Source of the DNA: Treponema sp.
Lineage (GTDB): Bacteria > Spirochaetota > Spirochaetia > Treponematales > Breznakiellaceae
NCBI GenBank assembly: GCA_031273185.1
Contig: JAISSG010000008.1
Coordinates: 1 to 8,124, forward strand
Direction: 5' to 3'
DNA length: 8,124 bases
Positions 3,685 to 8,124 of the stretch are shown here, one piece after another; position 1 is the stretch's first letter; the number at the start of each line of letters is the position of its first letter. A program made the translations under genes and the position numbers. The notes under the pieces are model-generated. The model was not told the DNA's origin. It saw only the letters and a list, made by a program, of their open reading frames with translations, and made no database searches.

Positions 3685-6258
3685 ATGAACGCCCGGGAAA
3701 ACCTTGACAGAATCCTCGAAAGCCCTGAATTTGCCCCTAACATTCTGGTGAACCGCCTGCTTCCGGCGATGGAAGGCACTTTTGCCCCCTTTCCGGCAGG
3801 CTTGGACGGCAGGATCGCCGCCGCCCTGCGGCGCAGGGGCATTGACCGGCTGTACACCCCCCCGGCGGAGGTCTGGGAAACGGCGCGGCAGGGCAAAAAC
3901 GTGGTAGTGGTAACGCCCACGGCCTCGGGCAAGACATTGTGCTACAACCTGCCCTGCCTCCAGTCCCTGCTTGCCGACGAAACCGCCCGCTGCCTGTACC
4001 TTTTCCCCACCAAGGCGCTGTCCCAGGACCAGCAGTCCGAACTGAACGAGCTTACCGGCGGCGACGACGGCCTGAACCTGAAAATCGCCACCTACGACGG
4101 CGACACGCCGGAAAGCCTGCGGGTTTCGGCGCGGGATACTAGCAGAATCATCATCACCAACCCCGATATGCTCCACGCGGGGATACTGCCCAACCACCCC
4201 AAGTGGATAAAGTTCTTTTCCCGGCTCAAGTTTGTGGTGATTGACGAGGCGCACGCCTACCGGGGCGTGCTGGGCAGCCATGTCGCCAACATTATCCGTC
4301 GCCTCCGCCGCGTCGCCGCCTTTTACGGCTCGCAGCCCCAGTTTATCCTCTGTTCGGCGACCATCGGCAACCCACGGGAACTTGCCGAGGCTCTGATCGG
4401 GCTGGAGGTCTCGCTGGTGGACAAAAACGGCGCCCCACGCGGCGAAAAGCGCATCATCCTATACAACCCGCCGCTGGTCGATGCCGTGCAGGGCATACGC
4501 CGCTCGGCAATGACCGAAAGCCGCCGCTGGATGATTGCCCTCTTAAAGGCGGGCATCAAAACAATCCTGTTCGCCCATTCCCGCATCAAGACCGAGGTCG
4601 CCGCCTCCTACGTCAACGAGGATTTGGCAAACATTTTCACCGATAATTCCCGCATACGCGTCGAGCCGTACCGTGGCGGCCTGCTCCCCAACGAACGCCG
4701 CGAAATCGAACGGGGTCTGCGGGAGGGGGACATCCAAGGGGTCGTCTCGACCAATGCCCTTGAACTGGGCATCGACATCGGCGGCCTTGACGCATCGGTT
4801 GTGGCGGGCTTTCCCGGCTCGTTCAACAGCTTCTGGCAGCAGGCAGGGCGGGCGGGCAGGCGTGGCGGCACTTCGGTTTCCGTTTTCATCGCCACCGCGT
4901 CCCCCATCGACCAGTTCATCATGAACGACCCCAACTGGTTTTTCCGCAAAAGCGCCGAGGAGGGCCGTGTTGACCCGGACAATCCGTATATTCTCACCGA
5001 CCACGTTAAATGCGCCTGCTTCGAGCTGCCATTTAGTGATGAGGAATTGGGACTGGGGACTAGGGATCAGGGAATAGGGAATGGGGAACAGGGACTAGGG
5101 ACTAGGGAATTGGGACTGGGGACTAGGGAACAGGGACTAGGGAACAGGGATCAGGGATCGGAGGCCGGGGGTCGGCGTTTGGGATTCGATAAGGCTTCCG
5201 AGAACCACCCCAATAGTTCGGACAATAAACCCCAGTCCCCAGTCCCTATTCCCCAGTCCCCTTTTGATGCTAATGCCAAAGATGCGTTGGAGTACCTGGA
5301 GGAGGCGGGCATAGTGCGGCACGCCGGGGGCAAGTGGCATTGGGCGGATCGGTCGTTTCCTGCCGAGGGGATCAGCATACGCAGTGCCACCACGGACAAC
5401 GTGGTGATCATCGACGTTACCGGCGGCAGGAATGCCGTCATCGGCGAGATGGACAGGCCCAGCGCCAAGGAGATGATCTTCAACAACGCCGTGTACATCC
5501 ACCGTGGCAGACAGTACCTCGTCGAAAATCTGGACATCGAAAACCGCAAGTGCTTGGTTCGTGAAGCCGAGGTCAATTACTTCACCGACGGCCTGGTCAA
5601 AGTTGACATAAAGGTTTTAACCGAGGATCAAAGGTTTTTAGTAGGGACTAGGGAAGAATTAGGGACTGGGGATCAGGGACTAGGGACTAGGGAGTCGGAC
5701 AACGAACCCCAGTCCCTAACCCCCAGTCCCCAGTCCCCACTTTTTGAAGTAGTCCTGTCAGACATATTGGTCCGTTCCCAGGTTGCCAAGTTCAAAAAGA
5801 TACGTTTCCATACGCACGAAAACATCGGCTACGGGGACATCGACCTGCCGGAGGAGGAAATGCAGACCCGCTCGGTGGTTCTCCTGTTTGGTTCCGACAG
5901 CGAAGGGGGCAGGGCACTTGCGTCAATGGACGAAGGCAAGATGGGTGCGGCGCTTTCCGGCATGGGGACGCTTATTCGCAACATCGCGCCGATATTCCTG
6001 CTCTGCGACCCCCGTGACCTCGGCATAGCTGAACGGGTGCGAGACCCTCACTTTTACGTTCCGGCTTTGTACGTTTATGACAAATACCCCGGCGGAACGG
6101 GTCTTGCCGAGGGGCTGTCCCGTTGCGTTAACCAACTTTTCGATACGGTTAACGAAGCCCTTGCCTCATGTCCCTGCACATCGGGTTGCCCCTCCTGCGT
6201 GGGGCCTGAGGGAAACAAGGCAGCTACCCGCGAATTTGTCCAGGCGTTGCGCTTCTAA
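3685..6258 (+). CDS. MrfA/YprA-type DEAH helicase with C-terminal zinc-binding (DUF1998) domain, carrying two in-frame repeat insertions
   Basis: Members of this superfamily-2 group (Bacillus subtilis MrfA/YprA) are 3'-5' DNA helicases with a zinc site, and MrfA acts in mitomycin-type DNA damage repair. The 857 residues carry Walker A TPTASGKT (77-84), DEAH (187-190), SAT (224-226), motif V ALELGIDIG, motif VI QQAGRAGRR (385-393), and the C-terminal zinc cluster C829-x-C831-x3-C835-x2-C838. All catalytic motifs look intact. Two low-complexity insertions, residues 455-526 and 653-685, come from heptamer elements; without them the length is about 752, matching MrfA (about 750). ATG 3685 is chosen because the protein-like N-terminus MNARENLDRIL begins there and a promoter ends just before it. 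It has no ribosome-binding site; in-frame ATG 3622 is the alternative. The helicase assignment is firm, the exact repair role inferred. Confidence 0.92.
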   Translation: MNARENLDRILESPEFAPNILVNRLLPAMEGTFAPFPAGLDGRIAAALRRRGIDRLYTPPAEVWETARQGKNVVVVTPTASGKTLCYNLPCLQSLLADETARCLYLFPTKALSQDQQSELNELTGGDDGLNLKIATYDGDTPESLRVSARDTSRIIITNPDMLHAGILPNHPKWIKFFSRLKFVVIDEAHAYRGVLGSHVANIIRRLRRVAAFYGSQPQFILCSATIGNPRELAEALIGLEVSLVDKNGAPRGEKRIILYNPPLVDAVQGIRRSAMTESRRWMIALLKAGIKTILFAHSRIKTEVAASYVNEDLANIFTDNSRIRVEPYRGGLLPNERREIERGLREGDIQGVVSTNALELGIDIGGLDASVVAGFPGSFNSFWQQAGRAGRRGGTSVSVFIATASPIDQFIMNDPNWFFRKSAEEGRVDPDNPYILTDHVKCACFELPFSDEELGLGTRDQGIGNGEQGLGTRELGLGTREQGLGNRDQGSEAGGRRLGFDKASENHPNSSDNKPQSPVPIPQSPFDANAKDALEYLEEAGIVRHAGGKWHWADRSFPAEGISIRSATTDNVVIIDVTGGRNAVIGEMDRPSAKEMIFNNAVYIHRGRQYLVENLDIENRKCLVREAEVNYFTDGLVKVDIKVLTEDQRFLVGTREELGTGDQGLGTRESDNEPQSLTPSPQSPLFEVVLSDILVRSQVAKFKKIRFHTHENIGYGDIDLPEEEMQTRSVVLLFGSDSEGGRALASMDEGKMGAALSGMGTLIRNIAPIFLLCDPRDLGIAERVRDPHFYVPALYVYDKYPGGTGLAEGLSRCVNQLFDTVNEALASCPCTSGCPSCVGPEGNKAATREFVQALRF
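5047..5261 (+). repeat. Palindromic heptamer element 1, inserted in frame in the helicase gene
   Basis: Sixteen consecutive 7-base units of the form YNGGGAN run from 5047 to 5158. A 71-base spacer (5159-5229) follows, then four and a half C-rich units (CCCCAGT CCCCAGT CCCTATT CCCCAGT CCCC, 5230-5261) that are the inverse complement of the left type. For example, 5098-5125 can pair with 5233-5260 at 25 of 28 positions. The insertion codes for a Gly/Gln/Arg-rich stretch with a 7-residue period (LGLGTRDQG...) and then a Pro/Ser/Gln stretch (PQSPVPIPQSP). Confidence 0.9.
5642..5738 (+). repeat. Palindromic heptamer element 2, shorter relative of element 1
   Basis: Seven YNGGGAN units at 5642-5694, interrupted by a 4-base GAAT (5656-5659), are followed by a 12-base spacer (TCGGACAACGAA) and C-rich units at 5707-5738 (CCCCAGT CCCTAAC CCCCAGT CCCCAGT CCCC). 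The spacer shares TCGGACAA and the following AA-CCCCAGTCCC junction with the spacer end of element 1, and the codon phase of the right arm is the same (PQSLTPSPQSP). This indicates common descent rather than independent chance repeats. Confidence 0.88.
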
Positions 6259-6278
6259 AGATAAAGGGGGTTTACAAC

Positions 6279-6374
6279 GTGCCGCCCAAGCCGCCGAATG
6301 GCGCGGTGAAGCGTCTGCGGGGATCCTTTCAACCAAATAGAGATAACGATTTATGTGTTTTACAATACCCCTGA
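6279..6374 (+). CDS. Possible small ORF of 31 residues, unrecognised
   Basis: A GTG at 6279 opens 31 codons, ending in TGA at 6372-6374. It begins MPPKPPNGAVKRLRGSFQPN and is basic. A purine block AAAGGGGG (6263-6270) lies 8 bases upstream, 5 bases after the helicase stop at 6258, so translation after the helicase is conceivable. Its end overlaps the proposed nadE promoter. I recognise no family and the frame could be chance; otherwise 6259-6422 holds only nadE control signals. Confidence 0.2.
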   Translation: MPPKPPNGAVKRLRGSFQPNRDNDLCVLQYP

Positions 6375-6390
6375 AAAATGGTAGTATAAT
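6359..6390 (+). promoter_or_regulatory. Predicted promoter of nadE
   Basis: TTTACA (6359-6364, 5 of 6) is followed by a TAGTATAAT block. The exact TATAAT (6385-6390) leaves a 20-base spacer, while the overlapping TAGTAT (6382-6387) gives 17 bases. Either choice puts the start about 25-30 bases before the ATG at 6423. Confidence 0.45.
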
Positions 6391-6410
6391 TGAGGGCGTG
6401 CACATAGCCG

Positions 6411-6418
6411 AAGGAGGG
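6411..6418 (+). promoter_or_regulatory. Strong ribosome-binding site of nadE
   Basis: AAGGAGGG lies 4 bases before ATG 6423 and fixes that start, which also leaves the usual short N-terminal helix before the SGGKDSS loop. Confidence 0.85.
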
Positions 6419-6422
6419 TTCG

Positions 6423-7163
6423 ATGTTTGCGGCGGAAAAAGTCAGGGATGAAATTGTCCGATGGATACGGGGTTATTTTGGCGATGGCGGCGGGAACCTG
6501 TCCGCAGTTGTCGGCATAAGCGGGGGCAAGGACAGCTCGGTTGTCGCCGCCCTGTGTGCCCAGGCCCTTGGCCCGGAAAGGGTTTACGGGGTGCTTATGC
6601 CCCGGGGCGAGCAGTGGGACCTTCATTTCTCGCAGGACCTGGTCAGGCACCTGGGCATTAGGCACAGCGTTATCAATATCGGCAAGATTATGGATTCGTT
6701 TGGCGAGGCGATGAGCGGCGGCGGGATGCCGCTGAACAGGCAGGCGGCGGTAAACACCCCCGCGCGGGTCCGCATGAGCGTCCTGTACGCGGTGTCGGCC
6801 ATTGTCGGCGGGCGGGTTGCCAACACCTGCAACCTCAGCGAGGACTGGGTTGGCTATGCGACAAAATTCGGGGACGGCGCGGGGGACTTCAGCCCGCTGT
6901 CGCACCTGACGGTGACCGAGGTAAGGGCCGTCGGCAGGGCGCTGGGCCTGCCATCGCATATCGTCGAGAAAGTCCCCGAAGACGGGCTTACCGGCCTGTC
7001 CGACGAGGACAACCTTGGGTTCAGCTACGATGTTTTGGACAGGTATATCAGGGAAGGGATCTGCGAGGACGGGGCGACCAAGGAAAAGATCGACCGGCTG
7101 TACCAGGCCAACCTGCACAAGCTCAGCCTGATGCCCAGTTTTGAATTGGCCCCTAGCCGTTGA
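6423..7163 (+). CDS. nadE: NH3-dependent NAD(+) synthetase
   Basis: NadE adenylates nicotinic acid adenine dinucleotide with ATP and amidates it to NAD+, the last step of NAD synthesis, in the cytoplasm as a dimer. The 246 residues contain only the synthetase domain, with no N-terminal glutaminase, so ammonia is the expected nitrogen donor. Visible motifs are the PP-loop GISGGKDSS (31-39), the N-x-x-A-R-x-R-M-S-x-L-Y block (111-122), TCNLSEDWVGYATKFGDGAGDFSPL (135-159) matching the family NxSEdxxGyxTkyGD signature, and the DGLTGLSDEDNLGFSYDVLD segment (187-206). Length fits the short bacterial form. It has its own promoter and strong ribosome-binding site, so it is probably transcribed separately from the helicase. 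Its 3' end overlaps the hemerythrin gene tail-to-tail by 11 bases, with no terminator between them. Confidence 0.96.
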   Translation: MFAAEKVRDEIVRWIRGYFGDGGGNLSAVVGISGGKDSSVVAALCAQALGPERVYGVLMPRGEQWDLHFSQDLVRHLGIRHSVINIGKIMDSFGEAMSGGGMPLNRQAAVNTPARVRMSVLYAVSAIVGGRVANTCNLSEDWVGYATKFGDGAGDFSPLSHLTVTEVRAVGRALGLPSHIVEKVPEDGLTGLSDEDNLGFSYDVLDRYIREGICEDGATKEKIDRLYQANLHKLSLMPSFELAPSR

Positions 7164-7647
7164 TCTGCCGGTCTGTCAGCAGGCCTTTTTTCTTCTGTTC
7201 CCTGACATAGGCGGCATAAGCCTGGTCATAAATGGCAATGTGGCCGAATATCCAGTCCCTAAGGGTACGGACAAAGTTGTTGGGAACAAATTTCTTGCCT
7301 TCCTTGTGGTCCTTTGCGGCGTTCAGGATATTCATTGTCAGCAGGTCATGCTGCTCTTTATGGCTCTTGCATTCCGGGTATTTTACCCGCTCAAGGAGGG
7401 CCATCTCTGTGGCAAAGTGGAGCCGGACGTACTCCACCATGCGGCTCATGGTGTTCTTGAACACGGTTCCAAGCGCCATGTCACTGGCCGTGCAGGCCTG
7501 GTAAAGTTCGTTGGTTAATCTGACCAGTTCCATGTGCTGGCTGTCGATCATTTCGATGCCGACTGCGTATTTTTCCGACCAGCTTACCAGCGTCAGGGAT
7601 GTTGCCCCGTTGGAAATGCCGTCTATTGTGTCAACTTTCGCACTCAT
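7153..7647 (-). CDS. Bacteriohemerythrin (diiron oxygen-binding protein)
   Basis: This is a single-domain hemerythrin of 164 residues from the ATG at 7645-7647. All seven diiron ligands are present with canonical spacing: His38 (DSQHMEL), His77 and Glu81 (HFATE), His96 and His100 (HKEQH), His136 and Asp141 (HIAIYD). An N-terminal tail of about 20 residues precedes the SWSEKYAVGIEMIDSQH block, and a charged tail (EQKKKGLLTDRQ) ends it. There is no signal peptide, so it is cytoplasmic. Known roles of such proteins are O2 storage, delivery or sensing in microaerophiles and anaerobes; the exact role here is inferred. Upstream there is only a weak AGG as ribosome-binding site; a GTG at 7737 would add 30 residues unlike the family. 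A TATGAT (minus strand, 7666-7671) could be a -10. Confidence 0.93.
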   Translation of the reverse strand: MSAKVDTIDGISNGATSLTLVSWSEKYAVGIEMIDSQHMELVRLTNELYQACTASDMALGTVFKNTMSRMVEYVRLHFATEMALLERVKYPECKSHKEQHDLLTMNILNAAKDHKEGKKFVPNNFVRTLRDWIFGHIAIYDQAYAAYVREQKKKGLLTDRQING

Positions 7648-8071
7648 GGGAAAAATATACCTAAAATCATAAAAAATAAAAAGGGGCACCCACGCACAGC
7701 AAGAACCACATGTTACGCTGATGGATGCAGCGGACACGAGAACAAGCGGACTCAGGCACGTCCAGCAAATGGCCTGGTCTGAAGATTATCTGGAAAACCT
7801 ATTATTCCGTTCGGATTTCGCCTCGGCACCGCAAGCTTCATAGTGCGCTGGCCCTGCCGGGGATGGGGGGTGTGTGCCACGACAAACGCATGAAGCTAAA
7901 ATGGCTCTGTTTTTATAAGAAATTTGTCTTAAAACACTTCACCCGTAAGTGCAAAAATGCGAGGTTTGGTGCTAAATTGCCAAAATCACTCTTCCTCTTG
8001 TGTTTCAGCGTCTTTATGCAAGGTGTTTTTGGGGAAATTTTGACTTTTCAGCTTTTTTCCAAGGAGCTAAA
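7648..8071. other. Gene-poor stretch without a convincing gene
   Basis: The first half (7680-7890) is GC-rich and the second (7900-8060) AT-rich. An open plus-strand frame at 7725-8078 exists, but it lacks a ribosome-binding site, crosses this composition break, and matches no family I know. Its last 60 or so residues, from an ATG at 7890, include a signal-peptide-like stretch (KSLFLLCFSVFMQGVFG), which is too little to call a gene. A small hairpin (7935-7951) and a widely spaced inverted repeat are the only structures seen. Confidence 0.5.
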
Positions 8072-8092
8072 ATGTTAATGCGTTTGTCGTGG
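7877..8092. repeat. Pair of 15-bp inverted repeats 186 bases apart, plus a 10-bp direct repeat
   Basis: CCACGACAAACGCAT at 7877-7891 is the exact inverse complement of 8078-8092. Just inside the left copy and just outside-left of the right copy is a 10-base direct repeat, AGCTAAAATG (7894-7903 and 8065-8074). The interval is AT-rich, with no gene recognised. In either outward direction the repeat begins ATGCGTTTGTCGTGG, which reads MRLSW. Confidence 0.8.
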
Positions 8093-8124
8093 GGCGGGGG
8101 GATTGCGTTCCCGTGTGAAATATC
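8072..8124 (+). CDS. Possible start of a gene running off the right edge
   Basis: AAGGAG at 8061-8066 is a good ribosome-binding site 5 bases before ATG 8072 (a second ATG is at 8078). The frame stays open to the window edge, reading MLMRLSWGGGIAFPCEI. The fragment is too short to recognise, and the ATGCGTTTGTCGTGG part is one arm of the inverted repeat, so the open frame may be repeat sequence rather than a gene. Confidence 0.25.
   Translation, partial: MLMRLSWGGGIAFPCEI

Noticed and set aside
5047..5261. CRISPR array
   Set aside because: The units are 7 bases and contiguous, without unique spacers, and the array lies within a coding frame.
5137..5576. Minus-strand frames across the heptamer elements
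   Set aside because: They read the inverse of the repeats and of the helicase; no ribosome-binding site and no family resemblance.
7256..7266. CAGTCCCTAAG in the hemerythrin gene resembling the heptamer unit
   Set aside because: It is a single unit and a half inside a conserved coding segment (TLRDW), so a chance match.
7725..8078. 117-codon open frame on the plus strand with a signal-peptide-like segment
   Set aside because: It has no ribosome-binding site, crosses a sharp composition change, includes an arm of the inverted repeat, and has no recognisable family. A SusC-like N-terminus was considered for the last 60 residues but rests only on a hydrophobic stretch.

Overview
The window looks like spirochaete DNA, most likely a host-associated Treponema. 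This is an inference from gene style. Both leftmost lipoproteins have short, loose spirochaete-type lipoboxes. One belongs to the formylglycine-generating-enzyme (FGE/SUMF1) fold family that treponemes use widely for surface lipoproteins. The housekeeping genes (GlgC, an MrfA-like helicase, NH3-dependent NadE, bacteriohemerythrin) fit a fermentative, oxygen-sensitive gut bacterium. No rRNA, tRNA or CRISPR array is visible.

Layout. Positions 1-117 hold the end of an IS5-type insertion sequence whose transposase reads out of the window to the left. Next, on the + strand, are two lipoprotein genes: an FGE-fold lipoprotein (146-1042), whose last 40 codons look like a diversity-generating-retroelement variable region, and an SH3-domain lipoprotein (1064-1981) broken by two opposite single-base frameshifts in A-runs. 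A perfect 15-bp hairpin (1984-2019) closes this AT-rich accessory block. From about 2100 the DNA is GC-rich core. glgC (2228-3499, - strand) is divergent from a Zn-finger DEAH helicase of the MrfA/YprA family (3685-6258, + strand), with a shared promoter region between them. nadE (6423-7163, +) follows with its own promoter and a strong ribosome-binding site. It overlaps tail-to-tail with a bacteriohemerythrin gene (7153-7647, -). The last 477 bases hold no convincing gene, but they carry a widely spaced 15-bp inverted repeat, and a possible gene start at the right edge.

The strongest novelty candidate is inside the helicase gene. Two related palindromic elements (5047-5261 and 5642-5738) made of 7-base units, G-rich on the left and C-rich on the right, interrupt the coding sequence without closing the frame. 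Removing them brings the protein back to about 750 residues, the usual family length. In both elements the TAG-starting units occur only out of codon phase, so the elements appear to have been kept translatable. They resemble in principle the Rickettsia palindromic elements and the short tandem heptamer repeats of cyanobacteria, but appear to be a separate coding case.

Apart from the two lipoproteins (21 bases apart, probably co-transcribed), the genes look like independent units: glycogen synthesis, DNA repair, NAD synthesis and oxygen binding.
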